The translations under genes and the position numbers were made by a program. A stretch of 64,000 bases of DNA from assembly GCF_000721105.1 (NCBI RefSeq), contig NZ_JOEV01000019.1:52701-116700 (forward strand), in the 5' to 3' direction. Below are positions 35,127 to 49,016 of the stretch, one piece after another. Every line of letters begins with the position of its first letter. The first letter of the stretch is position 1. The notes below the pieces were generated by a model. That model did not search any database, had not been told where the DNA came from, and was given only the letters and a program-made list of their open reading frames with translations. This stretch comes from Streptomyces cellulosae (GTDB lineage Bacteria > Actinomycetota > Actinomycetes > Streptomycetales > Streptomycetaceae).

Positions 35127-36341
35127 ATGGCCCCGCGACTGCCCCGCCCGCACCGCTTCGACGTCTACGTCGCGCTCGGCGGACTGCTCGGCGGGGGGCT
35201 CCTGGTGGTCATCGGGCTGGGCGTGCGGACCTCACGCGATCCGATCACGCTCCTCGACGGCCCCTGGCCGGTCCTGGTGCCGCTGACGGTGATGGCCGGC
35301 TGCGAACTGCTGCGCCGGACCGCCCCGCGCGCGGCCCTGCTGACCGGCACGGTCGCGATCACCGCGGACCTCGTGACCCAGGGCAACGTGGCCACGGCGC
35401 TGATGTTCACCGACCTGGTGTACGCCGCCGTCCTGTACGGTCCGCCCGCCTCGGCCCGCCGCATCCCCTGGATCACCGGGCTGCTCACGGTGGCCGGGAT
35501 GCTGGTGCCGTTCGCGGTGTGGCGGGTGCCGGAGGCGCTGCTGATCGGGGTGGTCATCGGCATCGTGTCGTTCGGCCCGGCGGCCACCGGCTGGATCGTC
35601 CGCGACCACCGGGACGCCGCCGAGGCCGCCCGGCTGCGCGCCGAACAGACCGCGCTGCTCGCCGAGATGGACCGCACCCAGGCGATCACCGCCGAACGCG
35701 CCCGGATGGCACGGGAGTTGCACGACCTGGTCGCCAACCACCTGTCCGCCATCGCCATCCACTCCACCGCCGCGCTCTCCCTGGACGAGCCGACGACCTC
35801 CCGGGAGGCGCTCGGCGTCATCCGCGAGAACAGCGTGGCGGGCCTCGCCGAGATGCGGCGGCTGATCGGCATCCTGCGCGACGGCGACAGCGAGCCTGCC
35901 GCGACACCGACCCTCGAAGGACTCCCCGCACTCGTCGAGGGCGCCCGCGCCAACGGCCTCGACGTCAGCCTCGCCCTGGCCGCCGGCCTCGACCGGGACG
36001 CCGGCCTCGACGGCCCTCACGGCCCGGTGCCCGCGCCGGTCGAGCTCGCCGCGTACCGGATCGTGCAGGAGTCCCTCACCAACGCCCTCAAGCACGCCGG
36101 TCCCGGCCGCGTCACCGCGTCCCTCGCCCACCAGGACGGCTCCCTCACCGTCACGGTGACCAGCCCGTACGGCGACCGGGACGGACCGCGTGCCCCCGGC
36201 TCGGGCGCCGGACTCGTCGGGATGCGGGAGCGGACGGAACTACTGGGCGGCACGTTCGAGGCCGGCCCCGAGGAGTCGGCCGACGGCAAGCTCTGGGCGG
36301 TACGCGCCACGCTGCCGCTGACGGAGAGAAGGACCGCATGA
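35127..36341 (+). CDS. chiS: NarL-type sensor histidine kinase, probable ChiS
   Basis: 404-residue kinase. Residues 1-155 contain five or six membrane helices without a large extracellular domain. The phosphoacceptor is H199 in ERARMARELHDLVANHLSAIAIHS (HisKA_3), followed by a HATPase domain with N in ESLTNALKHAG and GAGLVGMRERTELLGG. It directly precedes a NarL regulator and a GH18 chitinase, the order described for chiS-chiR-chiC in S. coelicolor, so it probably signals chitin-degradation products. ATG 35127 has GGATGGAG just upstream. Confidence 0.85.
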   Translation: MAPRLPRPHRFDVYVALGGLLGGGLLVVIGLGVRTSRDPITLLDGPWPVLVPLTVMAGCELLRRTAPRAALLTGTVAITADLVTQGNVATALMFTDLVYAAVLYGPPASARRIPWITGLLTVAGMLVPFAVWRVPEALLIGVVIGIVSFGPAATGWIVRDHRDAAEAARLRAEQTALLAEMDRTQAITAERARMARELHDLVANHLSAIAIHSTAALSLDEPTTSREALGVIRENSVAGLAEMRRLIGILRDGDSEPAATPTLEGLPALVEGARANGLDVSLALAAGLDRDAGLDGPHGPVPAPVELAAYRIVQESLTNALKHAGPGRVTASLAHQDGSLTVTVTSPYGDRDGPRAPGSGAGLVGMRERTELLGGTFEAGPEESADGKLWAVRATLPLTERRTA

Positions 36342-36380
36342 CGGAAGGGGAAGACCGCGTGACGGAGGGGAAGACCGCAT
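36332..36380 (+). repeat. Tandem repeat duplicating the ribosome-binding/start junction of chiR
   Basis: Near-identical units beginning GACCGC(A/G)TGACGGA at 36332 and 36353, and the start GACCGCATGA of a third at 36373, repeat the kinase stop/start junction with a period of 20-21 bp. Each unit carries a GGGGAA purine run ahead of an A/GTG. The third copy supplies the real chiR start. Confidence 0.7.
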
Positions 36381-37020
36381 GATCCGCGTCCTCGTCGCCG
36401 AGGACCAGTCCGCCGTCCGCGCCGGACTCGTTCTGATCCTGCGCAGCGCGCCCGACATCGAGGTGGTCGGCGAGGCGGCGGACGGCGAGCAGGCGGTGAC
36501 GCTGGCCCGTGAGCTGCGTCCCGATCTCGTCCTGATGGACATTCAGATGCCGCGTCTGGACGGGGTGTCGGCGACCCGGCAGGTCGTCGCCGAGGACCTC
36601 GCCGACGTACTCGTGCTCACCACCTTCGATCTGGACGAGTACGTCTTCGGCGCGTTGCGGGCCGGTGCCGCCGGGTTCCTGCTGAAGAACACCGAGGCGA
36701 AGGATCTGGTGGAGGCGGTCCGCACGGTGGGCCGCGGGGAGGGGCTGATCGCCCCGGCCGTCACCCGGCGCCTGATCGCCGAGTTCGCGGCGCGGCCGGT
36801 GCGCGGGACGACCGCCGATCCCGCCGTGCTCGACTCCCTCACCCGGCGCGAACGCGAGGTGCTGTGCTGCCTCGGCGAGGGATTGTCCAACGCGGACATC
36901 GCGACCCGCCTGGAGATGGCCGAGGCGACGGTGAAGACGCACGTCAGCCGGTTGCTGGGGAAGCTGGAGCTGCGCAGCCGGGTGCAAGCGGCCGTGCTGG
37001 CGCAGGAGTTGGGGATCTAA
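36379..37020 (+). CDS. chiR: NarL/LuxR-family response regulator, probable ChiR
   Basis: 213-residue regulator with receiver D54 (LVLMDIQMPRLDG), T83-T84 and the K of FLLKNTEAKD, then a LuxR-type HTH at about 150-210: LTRREREVLCCLGEGLSNADIATRLEMAEATVKTHVSRLLGKL. It follows chiS after a tandem-duplicated junction and is followed by the chitinase gene, which it presumably activates. A candidate site is not separable from the chitinase promoter repeats. Confidence 0.88.
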   Translation: MIRVLVAEDQSAVRAGLVLILRSAPDIEVVGEAADGEQAVTLARELRPDLVLMDIQMPRLDGVSATRQVVAEDLADVLVLTTFDLDEYVFGALRAGAAGFLLKNTEAKDLVEAVRTVGRGEGLIAPAVTRRLIAEFAARPVRGTTADPAVLDSLTRREREVLCCLGEGLSNADIATRLEMAEATVKTHVSRLLGKLELRSRVQAAVLAQELGI

Positions 37021-37037
37021 GAGTCTTCGACAAGGAC

Positions 37038-37079
37038 TGGTCCAGACCTATTGACCGATGGTCCAGACCTTTCTATTCT
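37038..37079 (+). promoter_or_regulatory. Chitinase promoter with 12-bp direct repeats
   Basis: TGGTCCAGACCT occurs twice, at 37038-37049 and 37059-37070. A -35 box TTGACC (37051-37056) and a -10 box TATTCT (37074-37079) are exactly 17 bp apart and interleave with the repeats. This direct-repeat layout is the known chitin-responsive element of Streptomyces chitinase genes and fits DasR-type sites (TGGTCTAGACCA-like). It gives chitin induction and N-acetylglucosamine control. Confidence 0.9.
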
Positions 37080-37147
37080 CGCGGCACTGCGGGCCTGATG
37101 GCTCAGATCACGCCCCCGACACTCCCCCCCATAAGGAGGCGCACAGC

Positions 37148-38980
<1,833 letters not shown>

Positions 38981-38985
38981 GCCCG

Positions 38986-39432
38986 TCAAGCGACATTGAC
39001 TCGCTGACCGGGCGGGGCCGCCTCCAGCCACGCGAGGAATCCGGTCAGCGCGTCCTCGCTCATGGCGAGTTCCAGGCGCGTGCCCCGGTGCAGACAGGTG
39101 AGGACGATGTGGTCGGAGATCAGCGCCAGTTCCTCTTCCCCCTCGGGGACCCGGCGGCCGGCCACCTCGATCGCGGAGCGTTCCAGGACGCGGCGCGGGC
39201 GGGGGGAGTAGGAGAAGATGCGGTACCACTCGACGCGGTCGCCGTTGTAGCGGGCGACGCCGTAGCTCCAGCCCTTGCCGCTGGTGTCGGGTTTCTCGGG
39301 GACGCCCCAGCGCAGGCTGCAGTCGAAGGTGCCGCCCGAGCGCTGGATGAGCCTGCGGCGCAGGCCGAAGACGAACAGCGCCAGCACCACAACGGTGACC
39401 ACGACTCCGCACACAGTCAGAGCGAGGACCAT
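38986..39432 (-). CDS. DUF2550 membrane-anchored protein
   Basis: 148-residue protein with one N-terminal membrane helix (VLALTVCGVVVTVVVLALFVFGL) and a cytoplasmic PH-like beta-rich domain: GGTFDCSLRWGVPEK then WYRIFSYSPRPRRVLERS. It matches the actinobacterial DUF2550 family, always next to atpC. Function unknown; position suggests a membrane-energetics link only by proximity. ATG 39432 has GGAGG nine bases upstream; GTG 39438 is too close to it. It lies 139 bp after atpC. Confidence 0.85.
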   Translation of the reverse strand: MVLALTVCGVVVTVVVLALFVFGLRRRLIQRSGGTFDCSLRWGVPEKPDTSGKGWSYGVARYNGDRVEWYRIFSYSPRPRRVLERSAIEVAGRRVPEGEEELALISDHIVLTCLHRGTRLELAMSEDALTGFLAWLEAAPPGQRVNVA

Positions 39433-39571
39433 CGACACCGACCTCCTCGTCTCCTAGGTACCGAAAATAGGTAACGGAACGGAAAAAACACCTATATCTG
39501 CCTCAGCCGCGGCCGGCTCCGGATTGCTCCGGTGCCTGCCGCGGCTGAGTGACGTCATATGCCCGCCGGGG

Positions 39572-39949
39572 TCAGCGCGTCGCCGTCGCCGCCCGCAGTC
39601 GGACGTCCGCACGACGTTGCGCGGAGGCGTCGCCCTCCGCCTTCGCGCGCTCGAGCTCGCGCTCCACGCGCTGGACGTCGATCTCGTCCGACAGCTCGGC
39701 GATCTCGGCCAGCAGCGACAGCTTGTTGTCGGCGAACGAGATGAAACCGCCGTGCACCGCGGCGACGACCGTTCCACCATCACTCGTACGGATGGTCACC
39801 GGGCCCGACTCCAGCACACCGAGCAGCGGCTGGTGACCGGGCATGACGCCGATGTCGCCGGACGTGGTGCGCGCGACGACCAGGGTGGCCTCGCCGGACC
39901 AGACCTCTCGGTCGGCCGCGACCAGCGCGACGTGCAGCTCAGCAGCCAA
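39572..39949 (-). CDS. atpC: ATP synthase F1 epsilon subunit
   Basis: 125-residue epsilon subunit: the N-terminal beta-sandwich (LHVALVAADREVWSGEATLVVARTTSGDIGVMPGHQPLLG) and the C-terminal helix pair, which is short and Arg/Ala-rich (LERAKAEGDASAQRRADVRL). It is part of the rotary stalk and regulates hydrolysis. The start is TTG at 39949, the only site with good spacing to a GAGGAGCC upstream and matching the conserved MAAELHVALV start. Last gene of the atp operon, ~110 bp after atpD. Confidence 0.93.
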   Translation of the reverse strand: MAAELHVALVAADREVWSGEATLVVARTTSGDIGVMPGHQPLLGVLESGPVTIRTSDGGTVVAAVHGGFISFADNKLSLLAEIAELSDEIDVQRVERELERAKAEGDASAQRRADVRLRAATATR

Positions 39950-40059
39950 GGTGGCTCCTCGGGTCACCACCCGGCGGGTGTGCCGGGTGTTGGTTACAAG
40001 TCTAGTAGGCATGGGAGAGGGGGCGGGACGTGCCCCGCCCCCTCAGACGAACACGGGGG

Positions 40060-42425
<2,366 letters not shown>

Positions 42426-42446
42426 GAGTCAGGTCCCTTCCTTACG

Positions 42447-44036
42447 TCACTTGGCGGCGGACGGGGCGTCCTCGCCGAGCAGCTTGCCGTCCGAGGTCTC
42501 GAACTGCTTCTTGAACTCGGCAACGGCGTCGTCGATCGCCTGGATGGTGTCGTCCGACATCTTCGCGCCCTCCTTGATGGAGGTCATGAGGCCCTGCTCC
42601 TTGCGGTGCAGGTACTCCAGCAGCTCCTTCTCGAAGCGGCGCACGTCGGCGACCGGGACCTCGTCCATCTTGCCGTTGGTGCCGGCCCAGATGGAGACGA
42701 CCTGGTCCTCGGTGGCCATCGGCTGGTACTGGGACTGCTTCAGCAGCTCCACCATGCGCTGACCGCGCTCCAGCTGCGCCTTCGACGCCGCGTCCAGGTC
42801 GGAACCGAAGGCGGCGAACGCCTCCAGCTCACGGAACTGGGCGAGGTCGACGCGGAGCCGTCCCGACACCTGGCGCATGGCCTTGTGCTGGGCGGAGCCA
42901 CCGACGCGGGAGACCGAGATACCGACGTTCAGGGCCGGGCGCTGACCGGCGTTGAACAGGTCGGACTCCAGGAAGCACTGGCCGTCGGTGATGGAGATGA
43001 CGTTGGTCGGGATGAACGCCGAGACGTCGTTGGCCTTGGTCTCGACGATCGGCAGACCGGTCATCGAACCGGCGCCCATCTCGTCGGAGAGCTTGGCGCA
43101 GCGCTCCAGCAGACGCGAGTGCAGGTAGAAGACGTCACCCGGGTAGGCCTCACGGCCCGGCGGGCGGCGCAGCAGCAGGGACACGGCACGGTAGGCGTCG
43201 GCCTGCTTCGACAGGTCGTCGAAGATGATGAGGACGTGCTTGCCCTCGTACATCCACTGCTGGCCGATGGCCGAACCGGTGTACGGCGCCAGGTACTTGA
43301 AGCCGGCCGGGTCGGACGCCGGGGCGGCGACGATGGTCGTGTACTCCAGCGCGCCGTTCTCCTCCAGCGCGCCGCGGACCGACGCGATCGTCGAGCCCTT
43401 CTGGCCGATGGCGACGTAGATGCAGCGGACCTGCTTGCTCGGGTCGCCGGTGCGCCAGTTGTCGCGCTGGTTGATGATCGTGTCGACGGCCAGGGCGGTC
43501 TTGCCGGTCTGGCGGTCACCGATGATCAGCTGACGCTGACCACGGCCGATCGGGGTCATCGCGTCGACGGCCTTGTAGCCGGTCTCCATCGGCTCGTGCA
43601 CCGACTTGCGGACCATGACGCCCGGGGCCTGCAGCTCCAGGGCGCGTCGGCCGGACGTCTCGATCTCGCCGAGGCCGTCGATCGGGTTGCCGAGCGGGTC
43701 GACGACGCGGCCGAGGTAGCCCTCGCCCACCGCGACGGAGAGGACCTCGCCGGTACGGGTGACCGGCTGCCCCTCCTCGATACCGCTGAACTCGCCGAGT
43801 ACGACGGCACCGATCTCGCGCTCTTCGAGGTTCAGCGCGAGACCGAGGGAGCCGTCCTCGAACTTCAGCAGCTCGTTCGCCATGGCCGAGGGCAGACCCT
43901 CGATCTTGGCGATACCGTCGCCGGCGACGGTGACCGTACCGACCTCCTCGCGCGAGGCCGCGTCCGGCTTGTACGACTGGACGAAGGTCTCCAGTGCGTC
44001 CCGGATCTCCTCCGGCCGGATCGTGAGCTCCGCCAT
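42447..44036 (-). CDS. atpA: ATP synthase F1 alpha subunit
   Basis: 529-residue non-catalytic nucleotide-binding subunit. Walker A GDRQTGKT at 173-180; conserved regions [12 protein letters not shown] and [18 protein letters not shown] (the alpha-type SVSRVGG loop with the arginine finger) confirm it is alpha, not beta. Start ATG 44036 ([13 protein letters not shown]) is preferred to an upstream GTG in the same frame because homologues begin there. A 159-bp spacer with tandem GTACTGCT repeats separates it from atpH, unusually long for this operon. Confidence 0.98.
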   Translation of the reverse strand: MAELTIRPEEIRDALETFVQSYKPDAASREEVGTVTVAGDGIAKIEGLPSAMANELLKFEDGSLGLALNLEEREIGAVVLGEFSGIEEGQPVTRTGEVLSVAVGEGYLGRVVDPLGNPIDGLGEIETSGRRALELQAPGVMVRKSVHEPMETGYKAVDAMTPIGRGQRQLIIGDRQTGKTALAVDTIINQRDNWRTGDPSKQVRCIYVAIGQKGSTIASVRGALEENGALEYTTIVAAPASDPAGFKYLAPYTGSAIGQQWMYEGKHVLIIFDDLSKQADAYRAVSLLLRRPPGREAYPGDVFYLHSRLLERCAKLSDEMGAGSMTGLPIVETKANDVSAFIPTNVISITDGQCFLESDLFNAGQRPALNVGISVSRVGGSAQHKAMRQVSGRLRVDLAQFRELEAFAAFGSDLDAASKAQLERGQRMVELLKQSQYQPMATEDQVVSIWAGTNGKMDEVPVADVRRFEKELLEYLHRKEQGLMTSIKEGAKMSDDTIQAIDDAVAEFKKQFETSDGKLLGEDAPSAAK

Positions 44037-44144
44037 CTGGGTTCCCTGCTCTCCTTGTTGGGCCCGAAGTTTCACTTTGGGGGGATGGGGACTCCCCCCG
44101 TAACGAGGTGAATCCTCTGCACGACCCAACCGGGCCGTAAGTGC

Positions 44145-44183
44145 GTACTGCTCTTCTGTACTGCTCTGTACTGCTGTACTGCT
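44145..44183. repeat. GTACTGCT repeats in the atpH-atpA spacer
   Basis: GTACTGCT appears at 44145, 44158, 44168 and 44176 (spacings 13, 10 and 8), nearly filling a 39-bp stretch just after the atpH stop on the minus strand. The array is unlike the surrounding GC-rich spacer. The function is unknown. Confidence 0.7.
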
Positions 44184-44195
44184 CTTAAGTTGCTG

Positions 44196-45011
44196 TCAGC
44201 TCGCCATGCGGCGGCCGGCGTCCTCGATGCGGTCCGCGAGGGAGCCGTTGATCACCTCGTCACCGACCTGCACCCGGATCCCGCCGAGGACCGCGGGGTC
44301 CACGTCGAGGTTGAGGTGCATCGTGCGGCCGTAGAGCTTCGCGAGGGCGGCACCCAGGCGCTGCTTCTGCGGGTCGCTCAGCGGAACCGCCGAAGTGACG
44401 ACGGCCACCATGCGGTTCCTGCGGTCGGCGGCCAGCTTGGTCAGGGACTCCAGTCCCGCTTCCAGGCTACGTCCCCGCGGCGCGGCGACAAGGCGCGTCA
44501 CCAGACGCTCGGTCGTCACCGCTGCCCGCCCGCCGAGCAGACTGCGCAGCAGCTCGCTCTTGGCCGGGGTGGTGGCCTTGCGGTTGGTCAGCGCGGCGCG
44601 CAGCTCGGTGTTCGAGGCGACGATCCGGCCGAACCGGAACAGCTCGTCCTCGACACTGTCGAGCGTGCCCGCCTGCTGGGCGGCGGTGAGGTCGGCGATA
44701 CCCGCCAGCTCCTCCAGCGCGTCCACCAGGTCACGCGACCGCGACCAGCGGGAACGCACCAGGCCGGAGACCAGGTCGAGGGTGTGACCGCCGACCTGGC
44801 TGCCGAGCAGGCGCTGCACCAGCTCGGCCTTGGCCTCACCGGCCTGCGCCGGGTCGGTCAGGACCCGACGCAGCGACACCTCGCGGTCGAGCAGCGCGGT
44901 GACGGCGGCCAGCTCGTCGGCGAGCTGTGCCGCGTCCACGGACGTGGAGTCCGTCAGCGCGTCAAGACGCTCGCGTGCGGCTGCCAGGGCATCGCGGCTC
45001 GCTCCGTTCAT
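44196..45011 (-). CDS. atpH: ATP synthase F1 delta subunit
   Basis: 271-residue delta (OSCP-like) subunit of the peripheral stalk. Its N-terminal part is longer than in most bacteria (about 90 extra residues with helices LDREVSLRRVLTDP and RSRDLVDALEELAG), as in other actinobacteria. The conserved C-terminal signature reads LDVDPAVLGGIRVQVGDEVINGSLADRIEDA. It overlaps atpF by 4 bp. Confidence 0.95.
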   Translation of the reverse strand: MNGASRDALAAARERLDALTDSTSVDAAQLADELAAVTALLDREVSLRRVLTDPAQAGEAKAELVQRLLGSQVGGHTLDLVSGLVRSRWSRSRDLVDALEELAGIADLTAAQQAGTLDSVEDELFRFGRIVASNTELRAALTNRKATTPAKSELLRSLLGGRAAVTTERLVTRLVAAPRGRSLEAGLESLTKLAADRRNRMVAVVTSAVPLSDPQKQRLGAALAKLYGRTMHLNLDVDPAVLGGIRVQVGDEVINGSLADRIEDAGRRMAS

Positions 45012-45553
45012 CGCGACGCCTCGGCCTTCTCCTCGAGCTCGTCGAGGAAGCGGTCGATGACGCGGCTCTGCCGGGCGTGGTCCTCAAGGGACTCACCGAC
45101 GAGCTTGCCGGCCAGGTCGGTGGCGAGCTTGCCGACGTCCTGGCGCAGCGCGGACGAGGCGGCCTTGCGGTCGGCCTCGATCTGGGCATGACCGGCGGCG
45201 ACGATCTCCTCGCGCTGCCGCTGGCCCTCCGCGCGCATCTCCGCGATGAGCGTGGCGCCCTGTTCCTGCGCCTCCTGGCGCAGGCGCGCGGCCTCGTGGC
45301 GGGCCTCGGCGAGCTGGGCCTTGTACTGCTCCAGCACGCTCTGGGCCTCGGTCTGAGCGGCCTCGGCCTTCTCGATACCGCCCTCGATGGCCTCGCGGCG
45401 CTCTTCCAGAACCTTGTTGATGTTCGGGAGGAGCTTCTTGGCGAGGAAGCCGAAGACGATGACGAAGGCGATGAGGCCGATGACGAGCTCGGGGATCGGC
45501 GGAACGAGGGGATTCTCCATCTCCTCGGCCGCCACGATGAGCAGCTGGCTCAT
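45008..45553 (-). CDS. atpF: ATP synthase F0 subunit b
   Basis: 181-residue stator subunit: one N-terminal membrane helix (PELVIGLIAFVIVFGFLAKKLL) then a long charged helix (NKVLEERREAIEGGIEKAEAAQTEAQ...) ending in EELEEKAEASR. It links F0 to delta and alpha in F1. It follows atpE after 43 bp and overlaps atpH by 4 bp. Confidence 0.97.
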   Translation of the reverse strand: MSQLLIVAAEEMENPLVPPIPELVIGLIAFVIVFGFLAKKLLPNINKVLEERREAIEGGIEKAEAAQTEAQSVLEQYKAQLAEARHEAARLRQEAQEQGATLIAEMRAEGQRQREEIVAAGHAQIEADRKAASSALRQDVGKLATDLAGKLVGESLEDHARQSRVIDRFLDELEEKAEASR

Positions 45554-45596
45554 ATCGTTGCCTTTCGTCTAGTCGGCTGGTCGTGGATCCGTCAGA

Positions 45597-45845
<249 letters not shown>

Positions 45846-45900
45846 TTACGGACCGGTGGGGGTTGGCCACCGGACGACCAGGGGTTGTGGTGCGGGGCGC

Positions 45901-46722
45901 TCAGTGGTGCTCTGCGAGCGCGCCCTGGATGTACGTGCACGTGAGGAGCACGAAGACGTACGCCTGCAGTGCCTGGATGAAGAGCTCGAAGGCCGTCATG
46001 ACGATCGTCATGATGAAGCTGACGCCCGCGTAGGCGATGCCGATGCCGTTCAGCAGGTACCAGCTGGCGATCGTGAACAGCAGCAACAGGGTGTGTCCGG
46101 CGAACATGTTCGCGAAGAGTCGCACGGCGTGTGTGAAGGGCCGGACGAGCAGGTTCGAAAAGAACTCGATGACCATGGCCAGCGGCAAGACGGCGCCCAG
46201 CGACTTGTCGTAGCCGGTGACGTTCTTGAAGAAGCCGACGAAGCCGTGCCGCTTGAAGGTAAGCGACACCCAGAGGATGTAGACGATGGCCGCGAGCACC
46301 GCCGGGTAGGCGATGATCGAGGTGACCGGGAACTGGGCGAGCGGGATGACCGACCAGAGGTTCATCATCCAGATGAAGAAGAACAGCGAGACGACGAGCG
46401 GGACGTACTTCTCGCCCTCCTTCTTGCCGATCGTCTCGTAGACGACTCCGCGCCGGATGAAGTCGTAGCCCGTCTCGGCGACCATCTGCAGCTTGCCTGG
46501 GACAACTTGCGGCTTGCGGAACGCCGCCCAGAAGAAGCCGACGATGATGACGGAGCCGAGCAGCGCCAGCAGCATCGTCTTGTTGAAATAGACGCTGCTG
46601 TCCGCGTCGCCCACGAGGGGCTCGAACAGGAACGAGTGCAGGCCGGGTGCCGGGAAGCCACAACCGTCGAAGATGTGGCAATCGGTCTCGAAGGCGAGCA
46701 CCTGCGTCGGGTCAGCACTCAC
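45901..46722 (-). CDS. atpB: ATP synthase F0 subunit a
   Basis: 273-residue membrane subunit forming the proton half-channels with the c-ring. Essential R201 lies in FTHAVRLFANMFAGH, and Gln/His residues follow in the last helix (ALQAYVFVLLTC). GTG 46722 is chosen because AAGGAG lies six bases upstream. First structural gene after atpI. Confidence 0.96.
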   Translation of the reverse strand: MSADPTQVLAFETDCHIFDGCGFPAPGLHSFLFEPLVGDADSSVYFNKTMLLALLGSVIIVGFFWAAFRKPQVVPGKLQMVAETGYDFIRRGVVYETIGKKEGEKYVPLVVSLFFFIWMMNLWSVIPLAQFPVTSIIAYPAVLAAIVYILWVSLTFKRHGFVGFFKNVTGYDKSLGAVLPLAMVIEFFSNLLVRPFTHAVRLFANMFAGHTLLLLFTIASWYLLNGIGIAYAGVSFIMTIVMTAFELFIQALQAYVFVLLTCTYIQGALAEHH

Positions 46723-46947
46723 CGCGGGCTCCTTCAGCGTGACGCATGGGTACGGCAACCTCGTTGTGTCGGCGCGGCGCACGGCCGCGGTTCGGCACGG
46801 GACTGGTGGTTCGGATGTGGGGGCGGCTCTTGGGCATCTCGCCTCGCGATTGAGCAGGCGTCAGCTCGGATGCCCGCGCCCGCGATGCCGCAGTTGGCAC
46901 CGGACGATAGCAGGAGATCTCTGACGTCCTTATCCCGGCCCTACCCC

Positions 46948-47361
46948 TCACGACGAGTGCCCCGTTTTTTCGGGTTCGACGTAGAGGATCTTGGACTTCA
47001 TGTGCGCACGGGTCTGCGCGGCGATCCACGCGAGGGTGCCGGCGACCAGCGTGAACGCGAAGGCCCTGGGGTGGAAGAGCGTGGTGTTCTTGAACGCGGC
47101 CAGGAAGACGAACAGCAGCAGGATCTGTGCCGCGTACAGCATGAGGCCCATCGCCTGGAAAAGGTGCGGAAGCGATTTGGCAGTGCGCTGCAGGATGTAA
47201 AGACCGAGCCCCATGAAAAGGATCACGACCAGCGTCGCCACGACCGCTCCGATCGCCCCTTTGCCACCGGCGACCACACCACTGACGACGGCGGCGATGG
47301 CGCCGACGGCAGCTGTGGGCACAGCGGCCTGGAGCAGGATCCGGACGTCGTTGGACGGCAT
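46948..47361 (-). CDS. atpI: AtpI-type ATP synthase assembly protein
   Basis: 137-residue membrane protein with four hydrophobic helices starting MPSNDVRILLQAAVPTAAVGAIAAVV; position at the head of the atp operon, helix number and length match AtpI, which helps assemble the c-ring. The sequence itself is poorly conserved, as usual. The putative operon promoter lies in the 47362-47660 gap, where no clear box was identified. Confidence 0.88.
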   Translation of the reverse strand: MPSNDVRILLQAAVPTAAVGAIAAVVSGVVAGGKGAIGAVVATLVVILFMGLGLYILQRTAKSLPHLFQAMGLMLYAAQILLLFVFLAAFKNTTLFHPRAFAFTLVAGTLAWIAAQTRAHMKSKILYVEPEKTGHSS

Positions 47362-47660
47362 GGCGGCAACTCCGCTTTCGCAGGGGGCAGGGGTGTCGTC
47401 ATGGACGAGCGTAGTCCCGGGCGGAGTGTGAGCCTCACGCCAAGGGACCGTCGCACCACGGCCCTTCGGCTCTACCCCGGGTTCTCGTGAACCGTATCAC
47501 AAACTATTTGATGCGGTCTTTACCAAGTGGGTGTGCTCGCTGTCACACATGAGAGTGACCGTGCGCGTCTGTGCAGGAACTGGGGTGACTTGTCTGGTAT
47601 TGGGGAGCTTTGCTTCCCCACGACTTGGCAATGCTCTCGTCAGATTCTTACCTTGCGACC
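47362..47660. other. Intergenic region upstream of atpI
   Basis: This 299-bp gap lies between atpI (starting leftward) and the end of the WecA-like gene. No convincing gene is seen. A short hairpin, TGGGGA with TCCCCA around 47608-47627, may end the WecA-like transcript. The remainder should carry the atp operon promoter. Confidence 0.5.
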
Positions 47661-49016
47661 TCAGCGCGAGGTCCCGGCCTTGGGCCCGTCCAGGCCGTCC
47701 AGGAGTCGCGGACGAGCGCTGAGGGCGGTCGCCCCGTTGGCACCCGCCACTCCGGCGGCGACCGGCGTGCGGCCCTCGGCCGGGGCATCGGCGCCGGGAG
47801 TGAGCGAGCTGCCCGCCGCGGGCTCCTCGACCGGCTCCGCACCGGCCCGGCGACGGCGGTACCGCGGCGGTACGAAGCCCTCGGCCCAGCGCGGGGTGCG
47901 CGGCTGGAAGCGCGGCAGGAGCAGCAGCACCAGACCGATGGCGCTCATCGCGACCACCGCGAACACGATCCACTGGGACGCCGAATGCACGGAGTACAGC
48001 ACCGTGCCGAACGAGATCAGCGCCGACCAGAAGTACATGATGAGCACCGCGCGGCTGTGCGAGTGGCCGATCTCCAGCAGCCGGTGGTGCAGATGCCCGC
48101 GGTCGGCGGCGAACGGCGACTGCCCCTTCCAGGTGCGGCGCACGATCGCCAGGATCAGGTCGGCCAGCGGGATCGCGATGATGGTCAGCGGCAGGATGAT
48201 CGGCATGTAGACCGGCACCATCGTGTGGACCGCGCTGCGCAGGGAACCCGCGCTGAACGCGATCCGGTCCGGGTCCACCTGACCGGTGATCGAGACCGCG
48301 CCGGCGGCCAGCACCAGCCCGATGAGCATGGAGCCGGTGTCCCCCATGAAGATGCGGGCGGGATGCATGTTGTGCGGGAGGAACCCCAGACACATGCCGA
48401 TGAGCAGGGCCGAGAACAGCGTGGCGGGAGCGGCGGCCTCGATGCCGTAGCCGTACCAGAGCCGGTAGGCGTACAGGAAGAACGCCCCCGACGCGATGCA
48501 CACCATGCCGGCGGCCAGACCGTCGAGCCCGTCGACGAAGTTGACCGCGTTGATGGTGATGACGATGAGCGCGACCGTGAGGAGGTTGCCCTGCCACGGA
48601 GTGATCGACACGGAACCCACGCCCGGCACCGGCAGCCAGAGGATGGTCAGACCCTGCATCACCATCACGCCGGCCGCGATCATCTGTCCGCCGAGCTTGA
48701 TGAGCGCGTCCACCCCGAACTTGTCGTCGAGGACACCCAGCAGCCAGATCAGGGCCGCCCCGCTCAGCAGGGCGCGCGGCTCGTTGGAGTTGTCGAAGAC
48801 CGCGCTGAGGTTGCTGAGGTGGTCGGCGACCAGGAGGCCCGCGCACAGGCCGAAGAACATCGCGATCCCGCCGAGCCGCGGAGTGGGTTCCCGGTGCACG
48901 TCACGGGCCCGCACCTGAGGCACCGCTCCGGCCACGATCGCGAACTTCCGTACCGGCCCTGTCAGCAGATACGTCACCGCGGCCGTGATGCAGAGCGTCA
49001 GCAGGTATTCACGCAC
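47661..49016 (-). CDS. WecA/MraY-family undecaprenyl-phosphate sugar-1-phosphate transferase
   Basis: 451-residue polyprenyl-phosphate transferase with about 11 membrane helices. The catalytic Asp motifs are present: LLGVLDDKFGV, NFVDGLDGLAAG and RIFMGDTGSM, plus the basic HIH-like loop DRGHLHHRLLEIGHS typical of WecA/TagO rather than MraY. It would start teichoic-acid or other cell-wall glycopolymer synthesis by moving a sugar-1-phosphate onto undecaprenyl phosphate. The C-terminal ~90 residues are a disordered, Ala/Gly/Pro-rich extension. It lies between the glyA and atp genes on the same strand. Confidence 0.88.
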   Translation of the reverse strand: MREYLLTLCITAAVTYLLTGPVRKFAIVAGAVPQVRARDVHREPTPRLGGIAMFFGLCAGLLVADHLSNLSAVFDNSNEPRALLSGAALIWLLGVLDDKFGVDALIKLGGQMIAAGVMVMQGLTILWLPVPGVGSVSITPWQGNLLTVALIVITINAVNFVDGLDGLAAGMVCIASGAFFLYAYRLWYGYGIEAAAPATLFSALLIGMCLGFLPHNMHPARIFMGDTGSMLIGLVLAAGAVSITGQVDPDRIAFSAGSLRSAVHTMVPVYMPIILPLTIIAIPLADLILAIVRRTWKGQSPFAADRGHLHHRLLEIGHSHSRAVLIMYFWSALISFGTVLYSVHSASQWIVFAVVAMSAIGLVLLLLPRFQPRTPRWAEGFVPPRYRRRRAGAEPVEEPAAGSSLTPGADAPAEGRTPVAAGVAGANGATALSARPRLLDGLDGPKAGTSR

